A DNA stretch of 64,000 nucleotides from JAVBNH01 sp031551635 (GTDB taxonomy: Bacteria > Bacillota > Clostridia > Oscillospirales > Acutalibacteraceae): contig JAVBNH010000028.1 in NCBI GenBank assembly GCA_031551635.1, positions 62,001 to 126,000 of the forward strand. The letters are read 5' to 3'. How positions within the stretch are numbered: position 1 is the stretch's first letter; each line of letters begins with the position of its first letter. Both the position numbers and the translations under genes were made by a program. This document shows positions 31,145-40,300 of this stretch, one piece after another. The notes beneath the pieces are model-generated. The model did not search any database and was not told the origin of the DNA. It saw only the letters and a list, made by a program, of their open reading frames with translations.

Positions 31145-32107
31145 TTACGCTTTATTATCTGTGGAGTGTAGAAAAGTTTCAACCGTAAAGCGCGGTCTGC
31201 CCTTTGTTTCGCTGTAAATTTTGCCCACATATTCGCCCACTACCCCGAGGCACATCATCTGGACGCCGCCCAGGAACCAGATAGAGACAACAGTTGCCGT
31301 CCAGCCCGGTACAACAACATCCATTATATAGGAAATCAACGCGTAAAGGATTCCCAGTATGCTGAGAAAAACGACAAAAAATCCGAGCGCGGTAATAAGC
31401 CGGAGCGGCTTAACCGAAAAGGAAGTTATCCCGTTAACGGCAAAATTCAAAAGCTTTGAAAACGGATATTTTGACTCGCCGGCAAAACGGGAGTCACGGT
31501 TATAGTATACATTGTCGCTCTTAAAGCCGATAAGCGGCACCATTCCGCGCAGAAAGAGGTTGACCTCCTTATATTCCGCCAGAGCCGCGACAGCCCTTTT
31601 GCTCATGAGGCGATAGTCCGCATGGTTGTAAATGCTCTCAACGCCCAGCTTTGCCATAATTTTATAGAAAAGCAAGGAGGTGGATCTTTTCAAAAAGGTA
31701 TCGGTGTTGCGCTCGTCGCGAACACCGTAAACCACATCACAGCCATCATGATACTTTTCGAGGAAGGTGTCCATGACATTAATATCATCCTGAAGGTCGG
31801 CATCCATTGTGATTATACAATCAGCAAATTCATTAACCGTGAAAAGCCCTGCCAGAAGCGCGTTCTGATGCCCGCGGTTATGAGAAAGCTTTATGCCTTC
31901 AAAATATTCCGATTGCCTATGTAAATTTTCAACTATTTCCCAGGTTTTGTCCCTGCTTCCGTCATCGACAAAAACAATACGGCTCAAGGGCGATATAATA
32001 TTTGCTGAAATGAGCGAATTAAATTTTTCAAGCAGTCTTTTTGAGGTCTCACCCAGTACCTCTTCCTCATTGTAACAAGGCAGCACAACATATAGCTTTG
32101 TATCCAT
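31145..32107 (-). CDS. Membrane-anchored family 2 glycosyltransferase (polyprenyl-phosphate type)
   Basis: 320 residues. The GT2 catalytic domain spans residues 1-225 with VVLPCYNEEEVL, VFVDDGSRDKT and MDADLQDD (the metal- and sugar-nucleotide-binding aspartates), then two membrane helices (LITALGFFVVFLSILGILYA and the ATVVSIWFLGGVQMMCLGVV region). This is the plan of DPM1/GtrB/ArnC-like enzymes that move a sugar from a nucleotide to undecaprenyl phosphate for wall or glycan modification. No partner flippase is adjacent, so the glycan is unknown. Single-gene unit with its own terminator and an R1 copy close upstream. Confidence 0.92.
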   Translation of the reverse strand: MDTKLYVVLPCYNEEEVLGETSKRLLEKFNSLISANIISPLSRIVFVDDGSRDKTWEIVENLHRQSEYFEGIKLSHNRGHQNALLAGLFTVNEFADCIITMDADLQDDINVMDTFLEKYHDGCDVVYGVRDERNTDTFLKRSTSLLFYKIMAKLGVESIYNHADYRLMSKRAVAALAEYKEVNLFLRGMVPLIGFKSDNVYYNRDSRFAGESKYPFSKLLNFAVNGITSFSVKPLRLITALGFFVVFLSILGILYALISYIMDVVVPGWTATVVSIWFLGGVQMMCLGVVGEYVGKIYSETKGRPRFTVETFLHSTDNKA

Positions 32108-32145
32108 TTATTTTTCTGTTCCTTCCGTTTAGTCGCTGTATAAGC

Positions 32146-32220
32146 TAACGTGGGCTTGTCTTGCCAAGCCCACACCCAAGACTTGTTTTTTGTTGAGCTT
32201 ATAGCCCGCAAGGGTACTAA
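32146..32220 (+). repeat. Dispersed element R1, copy 3
   Basis: 75 bp, TAACGTGGGCTTGTCTTGCC to GGTACTAA, with several substitutions relative to copy 1. The spacer 32221-32350 is AT-rich without a gene. Confidence 0.88.
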
Positions 32221-32350
32221 TAATTTCCCTGTCAGATGTTTCTAATATTAATTAAATAGTATACCATATTTATCCCGAAAAGTCTCTAGTATTTGCACAC
32301 AAAAAAAATTAATTTTTCATGAAGACTCGTTATATTTTCTCTTCTGCAAC

Positions 32351-32426
32351 TAACATGGGCTTAGCTTACCAAGTCTACTACCCAAGTATTGTTTTTTATT
32401 GGGCGTTCAGCCCATTAAGGTACTAA
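32351..32426 (+). repeat. Dispersed element R1, copy 4
   Basis: 76 bp, the most diverged copy (TAACATGGGCTTAGCTTACC), same orientation as copy 3 and 205 bp from it. Confidence 0.85.
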
Positions 32427-32429
32427 AAA

Positions 32430-32454
32430 CAGAACCGGATTTCTCCGGCTCTGT
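32430..32454 (-). terminator. Terminator of the ctsR-clpC operon
   Basis: CAGAGCCGG pairs with CCGGTTCTG on the minus strand, followed by TTTTT. It stands between R1 copy 4 and a parS site. Confidence 0.8.
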
Positions 32455-32459
32455 GAAAA

Positions 32460-32475
32460 TGTTTCACGTGAAACA
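32460..32475. promoter_or_regulatory. parS site 2
   Basis: TGTTTCACGTGAAACA, an exact parS, between the clpC stop codon (32490) and its terminator, hence transcribed as part of the operon's 3' end. Confidence 0.92.
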
Positions 32476-32489
32476 TTGAGATGTTATTG

Positions 32490-34973
32490 CTATTCGTTTG
32501 TTACAGCTTCAGAAGATTCTATATCAATTTGTTCGATTGGGATAAAAACAAAGCTGTCATTTTCAACCGTGCACTCATACTGACCCGCCTTTATTTCGCC
32601 TGCTAGGAGTTTTTCCGATAAAGCGTCCTCAATCTGTGTCTGAATAGCCCTTCTCAGCGGCCGTGCTCCGTAAACCTCGTCAAAGCCTGCCTTTGAAATT
32701 TTAACAATAGCGCTTTCGCTGAAGGATAATTGAATCTCCAGCTCCGAAACTCTTTCGCCAAGGCTCTTCAACATTTTTTTCGCTATTTCGTTGATGTTTT
32801 CCTCAGTGAGACGGCTGAAAACAATAATATCGTCAACCCTGTTCAGGAATTCCGGCTTAAAAGCTGTCTTAAGCTCGCCCATGACCGCTTCTTTAATCTT
32901 ATCGTTGTCGAATTTCCCGCTGTCGCCGACAATGAAGCCGAGTCCGCTCTTGCCTTTATTAATTAGTCCCGCGCCGACATTCGAGGTCATAATTATAATG
33001 CAATTTTTAAAATTGACCCTGCGCCCCTGCGCGTCTGTGAGAATACCGTCCTCAAGAATTTGGAGTAGCATATTATAAACATCAGGGTGAGCCTTTTCTA
33101 TTTCGTCAAAGAGCAGCACACTGTAGGGGTGACGGCGGATTTTTTCTGTCAGCTGCCCTCCCTCGTCATAGCCGACATAGCCGGGAGGCGAGCCAATAAG
33201 CTTTGAAACAGAATGCTTTTCCATATATTCGGACATGTCAAGCCGGATTAACGCGTTTTCCTGACCGAAAAGAGTTTCAGCAATAGCCTTACAGAGTTCT
33301 GTTTTTCCGACACCGGTGGGTCCGAGAAAGATAAAGGAGCCGACAGGTCTCTTGGGGTCTTTTATGCCTACCCTGCCGCGCCTTATAGCTTTCGCGACAG
33401 CCTTGACAGCTTCATCCTGCCCGACAATTCGCCTGTGCAATTCCTCCTCAAGCAGCAGCAGGCGTTTGCTCTCTTCAAGCGTCAGCTGCTGAACGGGTAT
33501 ACCTGTCCAAAGGCAGACTATTTCGGCTATTTCCTGGGCTGTGACCTCATCGTCATTATGGCTGTTTTCCTCTCTCCAGTGCTCCTTGTCCTCGCGGAGC
33601 TTTTGTGATAGTTCCTTTTCTTCATCTCTGAGAGACGCCGCGCGTTCGAAGTCCTGTGAATTAACAGCAGCTTCCTTTTCAAGAGATATTTCGTTGATTT
33701 TATTCTCCAGCGCCTTCAGATCCGGCGGAGTGGTGAATGCTCTGAGCCTGACCTTTGAGGCGGCTTCATCTATCAAGTCAATAGCCTTGTCTGGTAAAAA
33801 GCGGTCGCCGATATATCTCGAGGACAGTTTTACCGCCGCGATTATCGCCTCGTCTGTAATTTTGACCTTATGGTGTGACTCGTATTTGTCACGAAGCCCT
33901 TTTAATATATTTATTGCCTCTTCCTCGGAAGGCTCGCCGACTATCACCGGCTGAAAACGTCTCTCGAGAGCGGCATCTTTTTCTATGTGCTTGCGGTATT
34001 CCTCAAGCGTCGTCGCGCCGATGACCTGCATATCACCCCTCGCGAGTGAGGGCTTCAGAATATTCGCCGCGTCAACCGCGCCTTCCGCAGAGCCTGTTCC
34101 GATTAGAGTGTGAACCTCATCGATAAAGAGGATAATGTTTTCAGCCGCAATAACCTCCTCAATTGCCGATTTAATTCTTTCCTCAAAATCCCCTCTGTAC
34201 TTAGTCCCCGCTACCATACCGGTCAGGTCAAGGGAAAATATTTTTTTATCGCTCAGCGTTTCAGGCACTTCACCGGTGGAAATTTTCAATGCCAAACCTT
34301 CGGCGATGGCGGTCTTGCCGACACCCGGCTCACCCATAAGGCAGGGATTATTTTTAGTTCTTCTGCTGAGAATCTGAATCACTCTGTCAATTTCATTTTT
34401 TCTCCCGATTACCGGGTCGATTTTGCCCTGCTTCGCTTCCTCGGTCAGGTCTCTTCCGAATTGCTGAAGTACGCCGCTTCCGGAAGCTTGTTTTTTATTT
34501 TCCTGAGACACCGACTTCATACCTGCAGGCATTGAGTCGCCGCCCCTGTTTATCTCACTGATTAGGTCTGTGCTGCGAACACCCAGCTGCTCGACAAATC
34601 TGACGGCACAGCTCTGTTCCTCGCTCATGAGCGACAAAAGCAGGTGCTCTGTTCCGGCGAGAAGCTGTCCGCTCATCGCCCTCGATAGCTGCAGCGCCTT
34701 TTCCAGAATATGCTTGCAGCGCGGAGTAATGTCCTCAGGAGACAGCTGTGTCGGGACACCGATTCCAATTTGCGTCTTTATCAGCTCTTCAATTTTTGCC
34801 TCTGTTATTTTTTTATTTTCGAGTACAGTGTACGCGAGGGTGCCTTTTTCGCTGAGCAGTCCAAGCAGTAAATGCTCGCTGCCTATATATGTGTGTCCGT
34901 ATTTTTCAGCCGCCGAAACCGATGTGTTCAGGGCATTGTTGGCTTTTTCGGAAAAGCCTGTAAATTTGTACAT
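32490..34973 (-). CDS. clpC: ClpC ATPase, unfoldase of the ClpCP protease
   Basis: AAA+ chaperone that unfolds proteins, including those marked by arginine phosphorylation by McsB, and feeds them to ClpP. 827 residues from the ATG at 34971-34973, which has AGGTGACGG upstream; starting 18 codons earlier would add a hydrophobic stretch that ClpC does not have. Order: double Clp-N repeat (1-145), first AAA+ with GEPGVGKT (214-221) and LFIDEVHTLIG, the coiled M/UVR linker (ENKINEISLEKEAAVNSQDF), second AAA+ with GPTGVGKTELCKAIAE, and a C-terminal sensor-2 domain. Last gene of ctsR-mcsA-mcsB-clpC. clpP is not in the window. Confidence 0.97.
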   Translation of the reverse strand: MYKFTGFSEKANNALNTSVSAAEKYGHTYIGSEHLLLGLLSEKGTLAYTVLENKKITEAKIEELIKTQIGIGVPTQLSPEDITPRCKHILEKALQLSRAMSGQLLAGTEHLLLSLMSEEQSCAVRFVEQLGVRSTDLISEINRGGDSMPAGMKSVSQENKKQASGSGVLQQFGRDLTEEAKQGKIDPVIGRKNEIDRVIQILSRRTKNNPCLMGEPGVGKTAIAEGLALKISTGEVPETLSDKKIFSLDLTGMVAGTKYRGDFEERIKSAIEEVIAAENIILFIDEVHTLIGTGSAEGAVDAANILKPSLARGDMQVIGATTLEEYRKHIEKDAALERRFQPVIVGEPSEEEAINILKGLRDKYESHHKVKITDEAIIAAVKLSSRYIGDRFLPDKAIDLIDEAASKVRLRAFTTPPDLKALENKINEISLEKEAAVNSQDFERAASLRDEEKELSQKLREDKEHWREENSHNDDEVTAQEIAEIVCLWTGIPVQQLTLEESKRLLLLEEELHRRIVGQDEAVKAVAKAIRRGRVGIKDPKRPVGSFIFLGPTGVGKTELCKAIAETLFGQENALIRLDMSEYMEKHSVSKLIGSPPGYVGYDEGGQLTEKIRRHPYSVLLFDEIEKAHPDVYNMLLQILEDGILTDAQGRRVNFKNCIIIMTSNVGAGLINKGKSGLGFIVGDSGKFDNDKIKEAVMGELKTAFKPEFLNRVDDIIVFSRLTEENINEIAKKMLKSLGERVSELEIQLSFSESAIVKISKAGFDEVYGARPLRRAIQTQIEDALSEKLLAGEIKAGQYECTVENDSFVFIPIEQIDIESSEAVTNE

Positions 34974-35051
34974 AAAACCGTCACCTAGCTTATAAAATAT
35001 TAAAATATATATTACAATATTATTCACACTAAACCGCGGCTATAATCATAT

Positions 35052-36077
35052 TTATTCAGCCGGGGTACTCTTACTGATTATTTTTCTTACCTCATTCGCG
35101 CGGAGCTCACGCCTTTTTATTGTGTCAAGCGCCGCATTCTGCGATGTATTGAGAGTTGCGGGCTGCATTGTTACAAAAAGCTCGTTGACCGCCTCTGTTT
35201 TTATATCTATCTGACCGAGAATAGTGCCAAGCCTCGTATAAGACAGCAGCTCCATCATTTCATCGTTCGAGAGAATCCGGGCGTTTTGCAAAATACCGTA
35301 AGCGCGGTAAATTTTATCAAGAAATGCGGGATTTTTTTGCAGCTCCTCTCGCGCTGTACGTTCCCTGGTCGCGAGCTGAAGAGTTATGGATTTCAGATTT
35401 TCAAGAGCGGCTTTTTCGCTGATTCCCAGTGAAACCTGATTGCTCAGCTGATAAATATCGCCCTTAGCGCTGCTGCCCTCGCCGAAGGAACCTCTAATGG
35501 TCAGCCCTAGCTTTGAGACTGTGGAGGATAAAAGCGAGAGTTGATTGCACGCCGCGAGAGCCGGTAAATGAAGCATAACCGAAGCGCGCATACCTGTTCC
35601 AAGATTAGTAGGGCAGGCTGTGAGGTAGCCGATTCTGTCATCAAAAGCGTACTTCAAACGGCTGTCGAGAACATCATCGATTCTGTTGGCGTAGTCGAAG
35701 GCCTCATCCAGCGCGAAACCGCCGAGAATTACCTGCAGGCGTATATGATCCTCTTCATTTACCATGATACTTAAAGACTTGTCGCCTGAAAGAATCAAAA
35801 GCCTGCCATCCCTGTTTGTGACAAATTCCGGGCTGACCAGATGCTGCTCGGCAAGCGAAACGGCTTCATAATCCTTTAGCTTGCTCATGTCGATGCTTTT
35901 AAGCTCAAGCGCGGTGATGTCCGTGAGCGCGTTATTTACGAGCGAGCCAATCTCCTGTTTTTTTGCCGCTGAAAGCTTCTGGGGGAATGGAAAATCAAGA
36001 AGATTTCGTGCAAAGCGTATTCTGGTGCTGAGAACCACATCGCCGTGGTCGCCTGTGTTTTTATACCACTTATTCAT
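35052..36077 (-). CDS. mcsB: Protein-arginine kinase McsB
   Basis: 341 residues, the ATP:guanido phosphotransferase fold. VVLSTRIRFARNL near residue 15 and CPTNLGTGMRASVMLHLPAL with its conserved Cys mark the active site; phosphorylates arginine in misfolded proteins and in CtsR, marking them for ClpCP. The start codon overlaps the end of mcsA by eight bases, so the two are translated together, as in other Firmicutes. The C-terminal region has the phospho-arginine-binding-type segment RERTAREELQKN. About 75 bp separate it from clpC. Confidence 0.95.
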   Translation of the reverse strand: MNKWYKNTGDHGDVVLSTRIRFARNLLDFPFPQKLSAAKKQEIGSLVNNALTDITALELKSIDMSKLKDYEAVSLAEQHLVSPEFVTNRDGRLLILSGDKSLSIMVNEEDHIRLQVILGGFALDEAFDYANRIDDVLDSRLKYAFDDRIGYLTACPTNLGTGMRASVMLHLPALAACNQLSLLSSTVSKLGLTIRGSFGEGSSAKGDIYQLSNQVSLGISEKAALENLKSITLQLATRERTAREELQKNPAFLDKIYRAYGILQNARILSNDEMMELLSYTRLGTILGQIDIKTEAVNELFVTMQPATLNTSQNAALDTIKRRELRANEVRKIISKSTPAE

Positions 36078-36573
36078 TGCCTGCCGCCTCCATTTCTCTT
36101 ATTTTGTCTCGCAGGCTAGCCGCCAGCTCAAAGTTTTGCTCATCAATTGCCTGATTAAGCTGAGCTCGCATATCGGATATTTCGCGCTCCAGCCTTAATT
36201 CATTGCCTGCGCTTTTCGCGATTTTTCCCTCATGCTTTGTCTTGCCGTGAATTCGTTGGATTGAGGGCAGGAGCTTGTCATAAAAAATTGCGTAGCAGTC
36301 CGCACAGCCGATTTTTCCGCTGCGGGCAATGTCGTCGAAGGCCGAGCCGCATTTTTCGCATCTGAGAACCCTGTTGCTGAGGGATTTTACTGAAAAATCC
36401 CCGAGAAAGCTGCTGAAAAGCTCGGAAATGTTTATTCCGAAATCTGAAAATGAATCGCTGAAGCCCAGCTCATAGGCACAGTTTTTACAAAGATGGTGCT
36501 CTGCTGTCTCACCGTTAATTATGCGTTTTATATGGGTTGTCGCCTCTGTTTTCTGGCAGTTCTGACATAGCAT
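36070..36573 (-). CDS. mcsA: McsA, zinc-finger activator of McsB
   Basis: 167 residues. Two pairs of CxxC zinc-binding motifs, CQNCQKTEATTH with LCKNCAYELG, and RCEKCGSAFDD with GCADCYAIFYD, are followed by a UVR motif (LNQAIDEQNFELAASLRDKI) that contacts ClpC. Stimulates McsB kinase and keeps CtsR inactive or active depending on stress. Second gene of the operon, 38 bp after ctsR, with AAAGGAATG overlapping the spacer. Confidence 0.93.
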   Translation of the reverse strand: MLCQNCQKTEATTHIKRIINGETAEHHLCKNCAYELGFSDSFSDFGINISELFSSFLGDFSVKSLSNRVLRCEKCGSAFDDIARSGKIGCADCYAIFYDKLLPSIQRIHGKTKHEGKIAKSAGNELRLEREISDMRAQLNQAIDEQNFELAASLRDKIREMEAAGNE

Positions 36574-36611
36574 TATGAGTCATTCCTTTCGTCTGCTGTA
36601 TTTTTCTGCAT

Positions 36612-37058
36612 TTATGTCGATGCAAGCAGCATTTGCTTGAGAATATTTGCCCTCAGCCGGTCACGGACCTCGCCGGGCAGAAAGCGAAAATTATTTTCAT
36701 TTGTCGCCGCTTTTATAAGTATTACGCTGTCGCCTGAAATATATCCCCGCTCAAAAAGATTTAAGAGATACGCGCCGCAGGTTCGCTCGTCTATTTCTGC
36801 GCCGATGGAATTCACCGCGTGCATTATCATCTGCGGGCGATCAAGGCTTATACGGCGTATTTTGATTGAGCCGCCGCCTCCCCTTCTGCTTTCAACTATA
36901 TATCCCTGCTCGGGAGTAAAACGCGAAGAGAGAACATAGTTAATCTGGCTTGGGACGCAGCCGATTTTTTCGGCGAAATCATTTCTCCTTATTTCCGCGC
37001 TGCCGCTCTCATCAAGCATGTCCAGCAAGGCTCTGGCTATTAAATTACTCAGATTCAT
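36612..37058 (-). CDS. ctsR: CtsR, repressor of class III heat-shock genes
   Basis: 148 residues from the ATG at 37056-37058, which has AGGAG nine bases before it; an upstream in-frame ATG at 37139 lies in the operator and is rejected. The winged-helix N-terminus has SAEIRRNDFAEKIGCVPSQI and the glycine-rich wing SRRGGGGSIKI, whose arginines read the CtsR box; the C-terminal part (CGAYLLNLFERGYISG) is the dimerisation domain. It represses its own operon through the boxes at 37086-37102 and 37141-37157. Confidence 0.95.
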   Translation of the reverse strand: MNLSNLIARALLDMLDESGSAEIRRNDFAEKIGCVPSQINYVLSSRFTPEQGYIVESRRGGGGSIKIRRISLDRPQMIMHAVNSIGAEIDERTCGAYLLNLFERGYISGDSVILIKAATNENNFRFLPGEVRDRLRANILKQMLLAST

Positions 37059-37085
37059 TGTTAAGCTCCTATTTCTAGATTTAAC

Positions 37086-37157
37086 TTTGACTATCTTTGA
37101 CCATAGGTATATTATATTGACCTCTGACGCGTTTGTCAAAGGTCAATATAGGTCAAA
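37086..37157 (-). promoter_or_regulatory. CtsR-controlled sigma-A promoter
   Basis: On the minus strand TTGACA (37134-37139), a 17-bp spacer and TATAAT (37111-37116), near-perfect. Two CtsR boxes with the GGTCAAA-N3-RGTCAAA plan bracket it: GGTCAAAGATAGTCAAA (37086-37102, read on the minus strand, downstream of -10) and GGTCAATATAGGTCAAA (37141-37157, read on the plus strand, just upstream of -35). A further GGTCAA lies in the spacer. Confidence 0.95.
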
Positions 37158-37231
37158 ATTTAAATGATAAGCTGATTTATCCTAGAAATGCTCGTGTTTT
37201 CTCAATGTTTCCTGCTATTTTCTCGATTTTA

Positions 37232-37338
37232 TAGGTGAACGATGATTTAATCATCGTTCACAGACAGAGCCAAAAATTTTCGTTTACAAAGTTTGATATA
37301 TCAAGCTTTGTAAAATCAATTAATCAGTGGTTACCTAG
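37232..37338 (+). repeat. Dispersed element R2, copy A (shorter form)
   Basis: About 107 bp. Begins TAGGTGAACGATGATTTAAT, includes the palindrome core GATATATC within TTTACAAAGTTTGATATATC, and ends AATCAGTGGTTACCTAG. Its last bases contain the stop codon (37335-37337) of the phosphoesterase gene on the other strand. Confidence 0.88.
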
Positions 37339-40300
37339 AAATTAAGGTCGTAGTAAATGTCCGGATTATTAACCCTGATTCTGATGGTTTTTTGAGAGAA
37401 GGTATCAAGCTCTGCGGAAACACGAAGAATGATTCTCGCGTCCTTGGCGGTGATCACTCCGTCAAAATCAACATCAGCGACCTTAAACTGAGCATCGGTT
37501 AGCTTGTCAAGCTCGGCGGAAGCCCTGAGAACCTTTCTCGCGTCAACAGCTGTAATTAGCTTGTCAAAGTTAACGTCTCCGAGATAAACCTCAATGGAGC
37601 CTCTCTGAAGAGCAAACTGATCAAGGCGGTTTATCGTGTCTGTCGCCCTGTCATAAGCATAAGCCTCATAATAAAGCATGTCGTCCTCAACCTTGACGGA
37701 GGCAAACATTGGCTTGTTTGTATCAATTGAGACCTTAGGCTTCGGCATAACCGCGCTAACCTGGCTTTCGCTTGCCTGAGGATAATGCTTTACACCTGCC
37801 GCGCCGTTGATTACATATACTGTTCCGTCGGGGTTAACGATTGACGGCACGTTGGAGGGGTCTATATAAACAATGCTGTTCGTTGTGGGTTGAATTTTAT
37901 TGTCCTTGAGTACCTCGGTTCGCATATATACATGCTCGTGACCCTGAAGTACCAGATCGATTTTCAACTCAGTCATGAGTGTTGCCATTTGTGCGCGAAG
38001 AGCGTTTATCTCTTTGTCGGACATATGTATACTGTTCGCGTAGGGAGCCTTGTGGATTGCGACTATTTTCCAGTCCGCTTTTGTTTTTGCAATGTCCTCT
38101 TTGAGCCATTTTATTTGCTTGCTCGAAAGCTCGCCCTTATTCGTCTGGTCATTAGAGTTGAGCACCGCGAAGTACGCGTTTTCATATTCAAAGGAATAGT
38201 ACATTCCGCTGGAGGCGTCCTGCTTCGGGTAATCGTAGCTGTAATTGAAGTTGAAATAACTCGAAAGGACATTGGTCGCGTTGTTCATGACCTCGTGATT
38301 ACCCGCGACGGGAACTACCGGTGTTTTAAGAAGTAAATCAGAAGCGGAATCAAGGCACCATTGCCACTGATTTGCATTCATTGCATTATCAGTGAAATCT
38401 CCGCCGTGAATAAGGAAATCAAAATCGTTATACTTTTCAACAGCCTTTGTGGCTATAGCTCCCCAGGAATTCGCATACTGAGCCTTGCTCTGGGACTGGG
38501 TATCAGAGGCGAACATAAAGCGGAAGGAATCATCATTTTTTGAGCCGCCGAGCAGCCCTATGTCACTCCACCAATTCATTTGCGAGTCGCCTATGCGGAA
38601 GTAATATTTTTCGCCTGCCTTGAGCCCGGTTACTTTAATTGTATGGCGAACCAGCTCAAGCTGCTGCGGGAAGAATCCTGCAAGCCCGAGGTCAACGCCC
38701 GGGTATTCGAGAGTCACGGTCTTTGCAGTTGCTTTAATATTATCGCCGGTGGTCGGTTTCCCGGTGAAAACCGGTGTTTTACCGCTAGCCTTAACCAGCT
38801 CAATATCGCTGTTAGTTGCAGAATATTTTGTATACCAGTTGAGGTTGAACGAGGTTTTCGGGTCAGTTCCGAAGACAACGGTCGCCATCGAAGGTATCTG
38901 GAAATCATCCTGAGTCGGAGCTATATCATAAGCGCCCTCATAGGTATAGGTGCAGTCATAATCTCTGGTGTAGTCAACGCAGCAGCCCTCAATTATCTTT
39001 GTCAGGACAGTGCCTGTGCCTTCAAACTGCGAATCGGTAAACAGAGTCTTGTAAAGATAATCCCTGACCTCAATAAGCGATTTCCCGTAAGGTAAATCAA
39101 GCAGCCCGAGAACCTTGTCAATGAAGCAGTAGTAACTGGTGTCCCACTTCAGGAAAAGCAGCAGCGCGCTCTGAGCGGTTGTTCCGATAAAGGTTGGATA
39201 ATCAACAAAGAGCTTGTCAAGATTGACCTTCAGGGTCTTGAGGATGTTATTCATCAACAAATCGTCAAGGACAATGCTGAACAGCTTGTCAACAACTGTT
39301 TTCGCGATAATGCCTCTCGCTTGATTGTCTACTATGCTCGACATGAAAGCATCGTCGTTAATATCCTCGTTGCCCTGATACATATATGCCATGCAGCTGA
39401 AAATCGCATCTCCCAGAGTACCCTCTTTGTCATATGAGCCGAAGCCGAGTGTGTCGAGGAATTTTGTGCATTTTTCGGTGCTGACCGGTGTATTAAGCAG
39501 GGAGGTTACACTGGTTTTTATCAGGCTGTAGGTATAAGCAGGTTTAAGGATATACCTGTTGTCAATCTGGTCTGCCAGGTCTCTGATGAAGGTCATTATA
39601 TTGTTTGAGGAGAAAAGCTTAATGTCCGTACCGGGAATCTTGACATCAATGAGCGGAATGCTCTGAACAAGCAGCTCGACGTCAATTTTCTGGTATTCCT
39701 TAAGGTATTCGAGAATGCCGCCCTTTTTAGTGATGTCATTCATCGATTCGCCGAAATATTTATCAACGATTTCAAGCACAAAATCGGTGGAATTGCTGTT
39801 AGCATGAGAGATTCTGAAGGAAGCGGTTTCGCGGTAGGGCTGGTCGTAAACCGTTGTTCCGTCAGTAATCGGAGTAACACAGTCCGCGTCGAACACCTCA
39901 AAATCAGCGGAAACTGAACCGTCATTGTTTTTGGTGAAGGTCGTCTCCCTGAACTGGTTCGGGAAATCAGTCAGTGTCGCGGTCTGGATATTATAGAGGG
40001 GCTCGCCGTTGTCGGAATAAGCGACAGAAATATCTGTTGAATGCGAATGCCCGGTAAAGAGGAAATGCATACCGTTATCGGCAAGCTTATCCTTTGTTTT
40101 TACACGGTTATCCATAACAAAGCCCTGCATTATAGTGCTTTGCAGATAGTTCTGCTCGACGACTCCCCAGTGCGTCATGCCTATGACCGTCTCGCCGTTG
40201 GCCTCAGCTTTTTTCATCTGGTCAACAATCCATGTCATAAGAGCAGGAGAAATATTTCCGCCGGTTTCCTCTTCGTAAGCCGCCGAGCTTGTCGAGTCGG

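Noticed and set aside
34974..35027. N-terminal extension of ClpC
   Set aside because: Would add a hydrophobic leader unknown in ClpC; the internal ATG has AGGTGACGG and starts the conserved sequence.
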